11,521 nt of DNA. Source: JANNHP01 sp031404455. Its GTDB lineage: Bacteria > Planctomycetota > JAJSAM01 > JAJVHW01. Made by a program: the position numbers and the translations under genes. Shown here piece by piece: positions 1-6,338 of the stretch (within the stretch, counting starts at the first letter, position 1; each line of letters begins with the position of its first letter). Location of the stretch: the NCBI GenBank assembly GCA_031404455.1, contig JANNHP010000055.1, positions 1 to 11,521 on the forward strand, written 5' to 3'. A model generated the notes under the pieces. It searched no databases. It saw only the letters and a program-made list of their open reading frames with translations, and was not told where the DNA came from.

Positions 1-590
1 GGAAGCCGCGTGCGGCCGGTCGTGATGTCGCCGCGCGCGAGCTCCGCGAAGCGGCGGTAGACGTCGCGCAACGCCGCCTGCACGCGCTCCGCCGCGACGA
101 GGTACGCGCGCTCCGCGTGGACGTCCTTCAGGTCGGCGACCGCGTCGCGGACGGCCGCCTCGTAGCGCAGCGCCTCGGCCTCGGCTTCCTTCGTCGCCGA
201 CTCACCTCGGAGCATCAGCACGGTCGGGAAGGGGAAGTCCTGCTTGACCATGAGGTTGTAGCGCGCGAACGAGTCCGACGGGTCCATCGCGTTCTGCGTG
301 AAGTACGTCGCCTCGACCATCGGGTCCGGGAGCGTGATCGCCTGCGGATAGCGCTCGGCGGCCGCCTCCAGCCGCGCGCGCGCTGCGCGGATGCCCGGAT
401 TGCGCTCGAGGAGGAGCGGCAGGAGATCTCCGAGCCGCAGCGGCTTCGCCAATTCGGGCAAGGAGGCGGCGGCGGCGGGCGAGCGCGCGACCGTCTCGTC
501 CAAGGGGCCGGGCGGCGGCGGGGGTTCGGGTCGCGCTGTCGCGCAGCCGGACGTCGCCGCCAGAGTGATCGCGAGCAGGATGTTCCTCAC
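1..590 (-). CDS. TolC-like outer membrane efflux lipoprotein, N-terminal 196 residues (partial)
   Basis: Translating the minus strand from a GTG at 590-588 gives an open frame that runs off the left edge. It begins MRNILLAITLAATSGCA, a short lipoprotein signal with a lipobox ending at Cys16, then a Pro/Ala-rich spacer. From about residue 50 it shows a typical OEP (TolC) start: LGDLLPLLLERNPGIRAARARLEAA, a DPMVEATY segment, QDFPFP, then a long Ala/Glu/Arg-rich helix as in TolC coiled coils. By family knowledge it is the outer-membrane channel of a tripartite pump, and the CusBA genes 4.5 kb away are the obvious partners. AAAGG lies 8 nt before the chosen GTG; another in-frame GTG at 608-606 would add six residues including Arg-Lys and cannot be excluded. 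The family call is firm; the pairing with CusBA is inferred. Confidence 0.88.
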   Translation of the reverse strand, partial: MRNILLAITLAATSGCATARPEPPPPPGPLDETVARSPAAAASLPELAKPLRLGDLLPLLLERNPGIRAARARLEAAAERYPQAITLPDPMVEATYFTQNAMDPSDSFARYNLMVKQDFPFPTVLMLRGESATKEAEAEALRYEAAVRDAVADLKDVHAERAYLVAAERVQAALRDVYRRFAELARGDITTGRTRL

Positions 591-1335
591 GGCGTCCGCC
601 TTTCGCACCTGTCGTGCCGCCACCTGCCGAGCCAGGCTCGCCTCGCGGGGTGTGGGAAAGCAGACAGCCCGCGAATGACGGCCGGGCAGGCGTGGGCAGT
701 GTCGGGCCTGCGCCGTCTCGCGCTCCCGAGGTTCCTTCGCAGGGTCTGGACGGTGCGGCGAGTCCCTCGGGCTCACTGTCCATTAGCAGACAACGCTGCC
801 GGTCCTCATACGCTTGCCGCCTTCGGCACTCCCGCCGTGGTCGCGGCGTGGGAATTGCGGATCGACGCGGGATTGCTGTCTCAGCGCGAAGACGATTCGC
901 TCGCTCACGCGCGGTCCCATGCCGGGGCGCTCGAACGCAACGCGCACGCGCTGCTCGAGGCGGAACAGGCGATCGCGCGGGGAGAAAGGCTCCGTGCGCT
1001 CGGGGACATGGCCGTCGAGATGGCGCACGAGAGAGGTCGCCGCGACCCGTGTGGAGCGAGCCCGCTGACGCTTCCGACGCCGCATGCGCGGTGTACGCAT
1101 TGGGACGCACTGTCCGAAACCGGACGGCTCAGTTCGACGCCGGCGGCGTGCGACGTGACGATAGGCGCAGGATCCGTCGGGGCATGCCGGTTGCGCATGT
1201 CCGCCGCGGCGACGTCCGCCGCGACTTCGGAGGTCCGCGCCGAGCGCACGTGACCCGGCGCATTCGTCGCACCTCGTCCCGCACGCCGATTGTCAAGCCG
1301 AGCGTCGTCACGCCCGGCCGCTGGAGGTACTCCCC
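591..1335. other. 745-bp region without an intact gene
   Basis: Between the GTG of the TolC-like gene and the small lipoprotein gene no intact reading frame looks coding apart from the kinase-like relic at 786-1061. The long frames here are Arg/Ala/Pro-rich shadows of high GC. The part from 591 to about 785 must carry the promoter of the TolC-like gene. It holds CAGACAG at 661-667, the same heptamer that forms an inverted repeat before the cusB-like gene. At 1112-1125 there is a small inverted repeat GTCCG-AAAC-CGGAC. Nothing recognisable was found in 1130-1320. Confidence 0.5.
786..1061 (+). pseudogene. relic of a sensor histidine kinase (linker helix and H-box)
   Basis: In the frame through position 1020 the translation reads ALERNAHALLEAEQAIAR, then GERLRALGDMAVEMAHE and, after two extra residues, RRDPCGAS. 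This matches the usual run of a bacterial sensor kinase: a charged linker helix, RLAALGEMAAGVAHE, then the RNPLGAI that follows the phospho-accepting His (here the codon at 1026-1028). The third codon positions are G/C-rich, as in real genes here. After about 1061 the resemblance stops: no rest of the HisKA domain and no ATPase domain follow in any frame, and no credible start or ribosome site precedes it. I read it as a decayed fragment. The left limit is approximate; a chance match is possible since the matched stretch is only about 35 residues. Confidence 0.45.
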
Positions 1336-1422
1336 ATGATCCTGCGGAAGCTGATCGTCCTGTCGTCGCTCGCCGTGACGTTCGCGCTGCTCGTCGGCTG
1401 CGTCGGCGGCCGCCACCACTGA
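1336..1422 (+). CDS. 28-residue small lipoprotein
   Basis: A short frame starts at an ATG preceded by GGAGG at 1323-1327, spacing about 8 nt. The peptide has a Lys/Arg n-region (MILRK), a hydrophobic core (LIVLSSLAVTFALLV) and a lipobox ending at Cys22, leaving a mature lipopeptide of only seven residues, CVGGRHH, with two terminal histidines. This is the layout of very small lipoproteins such as entericidin-like peptides, but no sequence family is recognised. The strong ribosome site plus the complete lipoprotein signal make it more than a chance frame. The His pair could touch metal ions, which would fit the neighbourhood, but this is a guess. It stands alone and converges with the gene ending at 1505. 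Confidence 0.6.
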   Translation: MILRKLIVLSSLAVTFALLVGCVGGRHH

Positions 1423-1451
1423 CGTAAGGCGCCCGACGTACGGCGCGCCGC

Positions 1452-1470
1452 CCCTCGCACCGTCCGAGGG
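1452..1470. terminator. hairpin between convergent genes, possible bidirectional terminator
   Basis: CCCTCG at 1452-1457 and CGAGGG at 1465-1470 form a 6-bp stem with a 7-nt loop, between the end of the small lipoprotein gene (1422) and the end of the minus-strand gene (1505). There is no T-tract on either side, and a 6-bp stem is weak evidence in DNA this GC-rich. Position is the main argument. Confidence 0.25.
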
Positions 1471-1504
1471 TCGCCGACGCTCCCCTGCTTGCGGAGCTAG
1501 AGTC

Positions 1505-1882
1505 CTACCGCGGAGCTTCTGGAGGAGCCGCGGCTGCGGCGTGCAGCGCTCTCTCGGGAGAGGCCTCGCACGTCGCTCCGTCCTGGAACATCCGCCGCGC
1601 ACGCTCATTCCTGAAGCCGATGCCCGGCTCCCCGATGCGGCTCGAACGCACCGTGACCTGGACGATCCTCGCGTAGGGGACGAGTTCCGTCCGCATCCGC
1701 GGCGCGTCCTCTCGCGCTTCCAGTTCGCTGATCGCGAGGGCGACCCACGTTGGAGCGACACCCATGACGTGACAGAGATCGAGAACGTCTCCGTCGGCGA
1801 GGTGGATCTCCACGACCGGGAGATCCTCGCCCGGTGCCGGGCACTTCTCGCGCACGAACGCGCCAAGAGTCGCGCCATCCAC
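1505..1882 (-). CDS. conserved-looking 125-residue protein of unknown function
   Basis: The coding part begins most likely at the GTG at 1882-1880, which has GGAG just upstream (spacing 4 nt). The longer frame up to 2044 adds Arg/Ser-rich residues that look like untranslated sequence. The protein reads MDGATLGAFVREKCPAPGEDLPVVEIHLADGDVLDLCHVMGVAPTWVAL and so on, with a later RTELVPYARIVQVTVR segment. Alternating beta-like strands around LADGDVLDLCHV and ELVPYARIVQVTV suggest a small beta-barrel of Sm-like or SH3-like type, but this is inferred from the pattern only. There is no signal peptide or membrane segment, so it should be cytoplasmic. The tail (from about residue 100) is Ala/Pro-rich. 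Third-position GC is high, as expected for a real gene. It is divergent from the TRASH-domain gene; the two share the 189-bp gap 1883-2071. Function is not recognised. Confidence 0.65.
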   Translation of the reverse strand: MDGATLGAFVREKCPAPGEDLPVVEIHLADGDVLDLCHVMGVAPTWVALAISELEAREDAPRMRTELVPYARIVQVTVRSSRIGEPGIGFRNERARRMFQDGATCEASPERALHAAAAAPPEAPR

Positions 1883-2012
1883 GGGTCTCCGCGACGCATG
1901 TGACCGTGGTCGCCATCCGATGGGTGATCCCTTCCGACGCGACTGTCCGCATGCGAGCAGCGCCGTCTCCTTTCGTACGGCGATCCCCTGGCGTCGAGCG
2001 CACGACGCGGCG

Positions 2013-2025
2013 GCACGGCCCGTGC
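2013..2025. promoter_or_regulatory. 13-bp inverted repeat upstream of the TRASH-domain gene
   Basis: GCACGG-C-CCGTGC is a perfect inverted repeat with one central base, 46 bp before the ATG at 2072 and inside the divergent gap 1883-2071. It could be an operator or the foot of an mRNA leader hairpin. No clear -35/-10 pair was found nearby. GC-only palindromes arise readily in such DNA, so the support is weak. Confidence 0.25.
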
Positions 2026-2071
2026 GAAAGCTCCCTTCGTGCATCCCAAGTCACAACCAAGGAGATCGAAC

Positions 2072-2881
2072 ATGACCACGAACGGCTGTCCGACGGGCAA
2101 GCGTGCGCGCTGGACATGGGCCGCAGGCATCGCGGCGGCGGCTCTGGGCATCGCGGGCGCCTACACGACGGTGGGCACGAAGCCCGCGTTCGCCGGCGGC
2201 TGCTGCGGCGGTGGCGACGAGAAGAAGGGCGACGGCGAGACCGCGGGCGACCAGTCCGACGCGTCCAAGACGGCCGGCGGTCTGCTCGTCGACCTCGGCA
2301 ACACGAAGTGCCCGATCATGGGCGGCAAGCCCAACGGCAAGACGTGGAGCGAGTGGAACGGCCTGCGGGTCGGCCACTGCTGCGGCATGTGCACCTCCAA
2401 GTTCGCAGCCGACCCGGAGAAGGTGCTGAGGCAGGCCGGGATCGAGTGGAAGGACGCGGCAGCCGCCGTCAAGAAGGTCAACGAGACGAAGGGCGCGGAC
2501 CGTGACAAGGCGCTCGTCGAACTGAAGAAGAAGTGGACCGTCGTTCGTGAGCCGGCCGCCGTCGAGGCGCCGGCGGCGAAGGGCACGCTCATCGACGTCG
2601 CCAACGCGAAGTGCCCGGTGATGGGCGGCGACGTCGACGGGAAGACCTACACCGAGTGGAACGGGCTGCGCATCGGACATTGCTGCCCCGGCTGCTCGAA
2701 GAAGCTGCTCGCCGACCCGGAGAAGCTCCTCACCGCCGCGAAGATCGACTGGAAGGCGGCCGCCGACGCGGCGAAGGCCGTCGACGCCGCGAAGGGCGCG
2801 GACCGCGCGAAGGCGCTCACCGAGGTGAAGAAGAAGTGGAAGGTCGTCCGTGAACCCGTGCGGGAGGAACCCAGCAAGTAG
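2072..2881 (+). CDS. exported protein with two tandem TRASH/YHS-like metal-binding domains
   Basis: The ATG at 2072 has AAGGAG at 2059-2064 (7 nt spacing); an upstream in-frame start at 2039 lacks this and would spoil the signal. The 269-residue protein has a signal sequence (KRARWTW, hydrophobic core, cleavage after AFA near residue 41), then CCGGG and a charged spacer. Two copies of one domain follow at about 71-161 and 172-262, each with NxKCPxMGG, EWNGLRxGHCCxxC and ADPEKxL; Cys80, 103, 104, 107 in the first and Cys181, 204, 205, 208 in the second. CPxMG plus a CCxxC cluster is the layout of TRASH/YHS-like domains, which bind metals such as copper. A role as periplasmic copper binder is inferred from this and the neighbouring pump. 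Each copy ends in a Lys-rich helix (KKKW-VVREP). It leads a run of three exported-protein genes. Confidence 0.85.
   Translation: MTTNGCPTGKRARWTWAAGIAAAALGIAGAYTTVGTKPAFAGGCCGGGDEKKGDGETAGDQSDASKTAGGLLVDLGNTKCPIMGGKPNGKTWSEWNGLRVGHCCGMCTSKFAADPEKVLRQAGIEWKDAAAAVKKVNETKGADRDKALVELKKKWTVVREPAAVEAPAAKGTLIDVANAKCPVMGGDVDGKTYTEWNGLRIGHCCPGCSKKLLADPEKLLTAAKIDWKAAADAAKAVDAAKGADRAKALTEVKKKWKVVREPVREEPSK
2282..2554 (+). repeat. tandem domain duplication, copy 1
   Basis: This is the first of two 91-residue units within the TRASH-domain gene. Aligned by hand without gaps to copy 2 (2585-2857), about 57 of 91 residues are identical. Both the cysteine motif and the charged C-terminal helix with its closing VVREP are duplicated, so the whole unit, not just the metal site, was copied. 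The two units are joined by about ten residues, Ala/Glu/Pro-rich. Confidence 0.8.
2585..2857 (+). repeat. tandem domain duplication, copy 2
   Basis: Second 91-residue unit. It keeps every cysteine of copy 1. The two residues between Cys-Cys and the last Cys are PG here and GM in copy 1, so only copy 1 has a methionine beside the cluster. This might tune metal preference, which is speculative. Confidence 0.8.
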
Positions 2882-3011
2882 CGCGATCTCTTGCCGTCCT
2901 CGGCGCGCCCGTACGCGGTGCGCCCACTCCCTCCCCATCAGAGCACCGGCGAGGGCGCGTCCGAGACGGTGAGTCATCGCGCGAGCCACGTGTCCGAAAC
3001 AGAGGTGGATC

Positions 3012-4016
3012 ATGACGCACAAGTGGATGTTGAGAGTCGTCCCGGTGGCCGCTCTGGCACTCGCCGCCGCGTTCGCGCGTGGCGAGACGGTGGAGCTGCG
3101 TTCGGGCGAGGCGGTCGTCGGATCGGTCCGGCTCGAAGGCAAGGACGACGTGGTGATCGACGCCGTCTATCCGTCGGTCGAGGTCGTGACCGTCAAGCGC
3201 GGCGACGTCTCGCCGGAGTCGATGCACGCGATCCTCGAACGGCTCGCTGGTCCGGCGGACGTCGCGAAGCGCCGCGAGATGGGCGAATTCGCGGAGGAGG
3301 CCGGACTGCTCGAGGTCGCGGTCATCGACTTCACGATCGTGAAGAAGCTCGACCCGTCCGCGGCGAAGGACATGGACGGGCGGATCAAGCGGCTCAACGA
3401 GATGATCGCGGGCGGGGTGCTCCTCGAGGCGCAGGAACTCCTAGACGACGGCAAACCGAACGCGGCGCTGATGTACCTGCACGCGCTGCGGGAGAAGTTC
3501 CCAGGGACCGAGGCCGCGAAGAAGGCGGACGGCGTCGCGACAGCCGCGCACAAGGCCGCGGGCGCGTCCGCAGAGGTCGCCGTCCGGACGGTTCCCGGCA
3601 CGGACGCTCCGCGCGTCGCCGACCAGGTCGAGGCGCATGCCGGCAAGGGCGCCGCGGAGAAGGCGAAGATCGGAGGGCACGTCGGCTCGAACGTTGCCGC
3701 GCAACGCGCCGCCGAACGATCCATCGTCCACTACGAATCCGCATGGGATCTCGCGAAGACGCTGCCCGTGACTTCATCGGGCGACGCGAGTCTCGACGCG
3801 CGCATCGAGCGGCTGCGCAAGTCCACGAAGACGTCGCTCGTCGATGCCTACCTGACGGCCGGCACGATCCTGCTCGAGCGCCGGGTGATCGCCTCCGCGG
3901 AGCAGTACTGCAACCTCGCCTGCGAGCTCGACCCGGAGAACAAGGTCAACCACCGTCTCCACGCGCTGATCGTGCAGGCGAAGATCCTCGGCTACCGGTC
4001 GGGAGGGAGCCGGTGA
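3012..4016 (+). CDS. exported TPR-like protein
   Basis: The start ATG follows AGAGGTGG at 3001-3008. The 334-residue protein begins with a signal peptide (MTHKWMLRVVPVAALALAAAFARG, cleavage near residue 24). Next is a short beta-rich stretch, ETVELRSGEAVVGSVRLEGKDDVVID, of the kind seen in exported proteins of Planctomycetes. From about residue 65 the protein is helical: PNAALMYLHALREKFPGTEAAKKA and, near the C-terminus, RVIASAEQYCNLACELDPENKVNHRL resemble single TPR units. An Ala/Lys-rich middle (about 165-235) looks like a flexible or coiled section. No catalytic or metal motif is seen. By position, 130 bp after the TRASH-domain gene, it may be co-transcribed; a scaffold role in the periplasm is inferred. 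Its stop overlaps a GTG (GTGA) that opens a doubtful 34-codon frame. Confidence 0.75.
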   Translation: MTHKWMLRVVPVAALALAAAFARGETVELRSGEAVVGSVRLEGKDDVVIDAVYPSVEVVTVKRGDVSPESMHAILERLAGPADVAKRREMGEFAEEAGLLEVAVIDFTIVKKLDPSAAKDMDGRIKRLNEMIAGGVLLEAQELLDDGKPNAALMYLHALREKFPGTEAAKKADGVATAAHKAAGASAEVAVRTVPGTDAPRVADQVEAHAGKGAAEKAKIGGHVGSNVAAQRAAERSIVHYESAWDLAKTLPVTSSGDASLDARIERLRKSTKTSLVDAYLTAGTILLERRVIASAEQYCNLACELDPENKVNHRLHALIVQAKILGYRSGGSR

Positions 4017-4192
4017 GCATCGACGCTCGCGCGGCTTCGCTCGGCCGCTCGCCGGACATCGCGACGACGGTCACAAGGTGGACGTGTCGTGGCGACCGGC
4101 GTCACGGTGTTCGATGACCGCGCCATCCGGTCCTTCAATTGCGAGAACGTCACTCACGTGTCGTTGTTCCTTCATCGTCAGGAGGTCATCCG

Positions 4193-4798
4193 ATGCCGAG
4201 ACTGAGCCTTGTCGCCGCGGTCGTGGTCACCGCCATCGTTGCCGGACTTGCCGGCCATGATGCCGAGGCCCGCGCGAGGCGCACGACGCGGACCGTCCGC
4301 CTGAAGGCGGCCGACGCCGCCGAGTCGGCGGCGGGTCGCATGAGATTCCAGACGCGCCGTGGCGCGACACTCATGTCCGCGTCGTTTGCACATCTCGCCC
4401 CCGACACGATGCACACGGTTCGCTGGGACGCCGTGGGACAGGACGGCGGGCAGTTCGTCACCGACCACCGCGGCCGCGCGAAGCTCCGGAACATGGCGGT
4501 GCCTGAAGGTGCGACCGGCGACGTTCCGCGTGTCTCGGTCGTGGACGAGAACGGCGACCCGGTGCTGACGTGCGACCCTGACTCGATGCCCGGGATGCAC
4601 GACGAGATGCCGGGCGATCACCAGGGCATGGACGGCATGATGGGCGACGGTTCGGGGATGCACGGCGGTTCGACGACGGACGGAACGGACCACGCGTCGC
4701 ATCACGACGGTTCCACGACCGGCGGCTCCGGCTCGTCCGGCGACGGCATGATGGGAAGCGGCGGGATGCACGGCGGCGGCGGCATGATGAAGAAGTAG
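4193..4798 (+). CDS. periplasmic Met/His-rich copper-binding-type protein
   Basis: The ATG at 4193 has AGGAGGT at 4180-4186; upstream in-frame starts would precede the signal peptide with polar sequence. The 201-residue protein has a signal (LSLVAAVVVTAIVAGLAG, cleavage near residue 27) and a small beta-type domain (about 33-128) including ASFAHLAPDTMHTVRWDAVGQDGGQFVTDHRGRAKL, somewhat like the layout of CHRD-type domains but not recognised with certainty. From residue 132 to the end it is disordered and Gly/Asp/Ser-rich with 12 Met and 7 His, in motifs such as PGMHDEMPGDH, DGMMGDGSGMH and GGMMKK. Met/His-rich tails of this kind bind Cu(I) and Cu(II) in PcoE-, CopC- and SilE-type proteins. 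A periplasmic copper sponge or chaperone for the pump encoded next is the likely role. A strong hairpin follows 22 bp after the stop. Confidence 0.78.
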   Translation: MPRLSLVAAVVVTAIVAGLAGHDAEARARRTTRTVRLKAADAAESAAGRMRFQTRRGATLMSASFAHLAPDTMHTVRWDAVGQDGGQFVTDHRGRAKLRNMAVPEGATGDVPRVSVVDENGDPVLTCDPDSMPGMHDEMPGDHQGMDGMMGDGSGMHGGSTTDGTDHASHHDGSTTGGSGSSGDGMMGSGGMHGGGGMMKK

Positions 4799-4820
4799 CC
4801 GCCTCGCTGTTCCTCGCTTC

Positions 4821-4857
4821 ATGACGCCCGCAGGCGCTACGGCCCTGCGGGCGTCGT
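4821..4857 (+). terminator. strong hairpin after the Met/His-rich gene
   Basis: GACGCCCGCAGG (4823-4834) pairs perfectly with CCTGCGGGCGTC (4844-4855), with a 9-nt loop, and an A-U and a U-G pair extend the stem to 14 bp. It begins 22 bp after the stop codon of the Met/His-rich gene. There is no T-tract, which is common in very GC-rich genomes. It most likely ends the 2072-4798 transcript and separates it from the cusB-cusA unit. Confidence 0.7.
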
Positions 4858-5148
4858 GCGTTCCGCGGGGGCGCGCTCTCGTCCTACGGGCGACCGCCGG
4901 AGCCCTCGGCGCCGGGCTGGCTCGTGGCCTCGTCTCCATCGCCGCGCTCTGCCGCTGTAGGCAAACAGACAGCACCTGTCTGACCTCAGACGGCTCGGCG
5001 CGCGTCGGTCGTCACATGCCGATCGGTCCGCCTCGCCGTCACGGTCGCTGGAGGATTCTACGGGCATGTGGCGCGGCAACCCCAGCCACGCCGCGCGGCG
5101 GCATGGGCATTGCGCCACCCGTGAGTGCGTTTAGTCCCGGAGGTGGCC
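4858..5148 (+). promoter_or_regulatory. upstream region of the cusBA unit
   Basis: These 291 bp contain no credible gene; the open frames are Arg-rich shadows. Between the terminator hairpin and the GTG of the cusB-like gene this must carry the promoter. The one outstanding element is the double inverted repeat at 4966-4991. No confident -35/-10 pair could be assigned by eye. The ribosome site GGAGGTGG lies at 5139-5146. Confidence 0.5.
4966..4991. promoter_or_regulatory. overlapping inverted repeats, candidate operator
   Basis: CAGACAG (4966-4972), spacer CAC, CTGTCTG (4976-4982) is a perfect 7-bp inverted repeat. The right arm is reused: GTCTGA (4978-4983), spacer CC, TCAGAC (4986-4991) is a second perfect inverted repeat. 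This leaves three or more CAGAC/GTCTG half-sites in 26 bp. Such an arrangement suits binding of two dimers of a repressor or activator. The less GC-rich composition than its surroundings adds weight. The regulator is not in the window. CAGACAG also occurs at 661-667, upstream of the TolC-like gene. Confidence 0.5.
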
Positions 5149-6336
5149 GTGCACGTCAGCAAACTCACGAGACTCGCGGCTCTCGCTGCGGCGTTGGCCG
5201 CGACCGCCGCGTGTTCGCGCGAACCGGATGCCGCCCCCGCGGGCCATGCCGGACATGGCGGCCAGGCACCAGTGAAGGGTCAGGAATCGACGGCCCCTCG
5301 TGAACTTGCGTCGAAGGACGCCGCCGGTGCGCTTCCCGGCTACGCGCAGGTCGAGCTGACGGCCGAACGCATCCAGAAGTTCGGCGTGCGGACGCAGATC
5401 GTCTCACGCGTCGCTTTGACCCGCTCGGTCCGCACGGTCGGCGTCGTCCGCACGGACGAGACGCGCGAGTCGGAGGTCCGTGTCAAGTGGGACGGGTGGA
5501 TCGAGGAGTTCTTCGTCTCGTTCGTCGGCCAGAAAGTCAAGAAGGGCGACCCGCTCTTCTCCGTCTACAGCCCGGAGGTCTTCGGAGCGCAGCAGGAGCT
5601 GATCGGCGCCGCGAAGCGCGCAGCGGCGGGACGCGATCCCGGCGCGGACGCGATGCTCGCCGCCTCGCGCGGCAAGCTGCGCCACTGGGACGTGCCCGAG
5701 GCGACGATCGCCGAGATCGAGAAGTCCGGCGAGATCCAGCGCGCGATCACGGTCAACGCACCGCGCGACGGGACCGTCCTCGCCCGGGCGGCGGTGCCCG
5801 GCATGATGATCGATCCGTCGATGGCGCTCTACACGATCGCGGATCTCTCCCGCGTGTGGGTGATCGTCGATGTCTACGAGTACGAGGCGCCAGCCGTCCG
5901 CATCGGCCAGTCGGCGCGCTTCGAGCCGGCCGGCTGGGGCGCGCGAGTGATCGTCGGCGAAGTCACATTCGTGGCCCCGACAGTCGATCCGACGACGCGC
6001 ACCGTGAAGGTCCGGCTGGACCTGCCGAACGAGGATGGTTCGCTGAGGCCCGGCGCGTACGGGACCGTCAGGATCGAGATTCCCGCCCCCGAGGGAATCG
6101 CAATCGCCTCCGACGCGGTCATCGACACGGGCACCCGCACGATCGTCTTCGTCGACAAGGGCGAAGGCGTCTTCGAGCCCCGCGACGTCCAGCTCGGCGC
6201 CCGCGTCGCGGGACAGGCAGAGGTCTTGGACGGTCTGAAGGAGGGCGAGGCGGTCGTCACGCGCGCGCAGTTCCTCCTCGATTCCGAGAGCCGCATCCGC
6301 GGCGGCCCGACGGGACCCGGCCACTCGGGGCACTGA
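5149..6336 (+). CDS. cusB: CusB-like periplasmic adaptor of an RND copper/silver pump (lipoprotein)
   Basis: The GTG at 5149 follows GGAGGTGG at 5139-5146; the earlier GTG at 5125 lies before this site. The 395-residue protein opens with a lipoprotein signal ending at Cys22 (ALAATAAC), then a His-bearing linker AGHAGHGGQ. Residues 63-110 hold the first barrel part (GYAQVELTAERIQKFGVRT). WDGWIEEFFVSFVGQKVKKGDPLFSVYSPEV (114-144) is the first half of the lipoyl-like domain leading into the helical hairpin AQQELIGAAKRA. NAPRDGTVLARAAVPGMMI (203-221) is the second half, and ALYTIADLSRVWVIVDVYE begins the beta-barrel. The end, GPGHSGH, again carries His. By family this is the membrane fusion protein that links CusA to the outer-membrane channel and passes metal on. 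In E. coli CusB the N-terminal metal site uses Met; here His is in the equivalent region. The gene ends 2 bp before cusA, so they are co-translated. Confidence 0.93.
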   Translation: MHVSKLTRLAALAAALAATAACSREPDAAPAGHAGHGGQAPVKGQESTAPRELASKDAAGALPGYAQVELTAERIQKFGVRTQIVSRVALTRSVRTVGVVRTDETRESEVRVKWDGWIEEFFVSFVGQKVKKGDPLFSVYSPEVFGAQQELIGAAKRAAAGRDPGADAMLAASRGKLRHWDVPEATIAEIEKSGEIQRAITVNAPRDGTVLARAAVPGMMIDPSMALYTIADLSRVWVIVDVYEYEAPAVRIGQSARFEPAGWGARVIVGEVTFVAPTVDPTTRTVKVRLDLPNEDGSLRPGAYGTVRIEIPAPEGIAIASDAVIDTGTRTIVFVDKGEGVFEPRDVQLGARVAGQAEVLDGLKEGEAVVTRAQFLLDSESRIRGGPTGPGHSGH

Positions 6337-6338
6337 CC

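Noticed and set aside
1112..1125. GTCCG-AAAC-CGGAC inverted repeat
   Set aside because: Only 5-bp arms of common GC composition, not near any gene start; no weight given.
117..1253. A 378-codon plus-strand frame over the left part
   Set aside because: Its first half is the antisense of the TolC-like gene and is Arg-rich; only the short kinase-like part near 786-1061 resembles anything real.
2039..2071. Earlier in-frame start for the TRASH-domain gene
   Set aside because: It would put polar sequence before the signal peptide and lacks the ribosome site found just before the ATG at 2072.
4013..4117. 34-codon frame overlapping the stop of the TPR-like gene (GTGA) with GGGAGG before it
   Set aside because: No domain, signal or conserved look to the peptide; the purine run is also the coding end of the TPR-like gene. 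Kept only as a curiosity.
4821..5303. A 160-codon plus-strand frame between the terminator and cusB
   Set aside because: It starts inside the terminator hairpin, shows no family resemblance, and overlaps the cusB signal peptide in another frame.
5487..6338. Upstream extension of the cusA frame
   Set aside because: It is an Arg-rich shadow of the cusB gene; TM1 of the pump starts at the ATG at 6339, two bases after the cusB stop.
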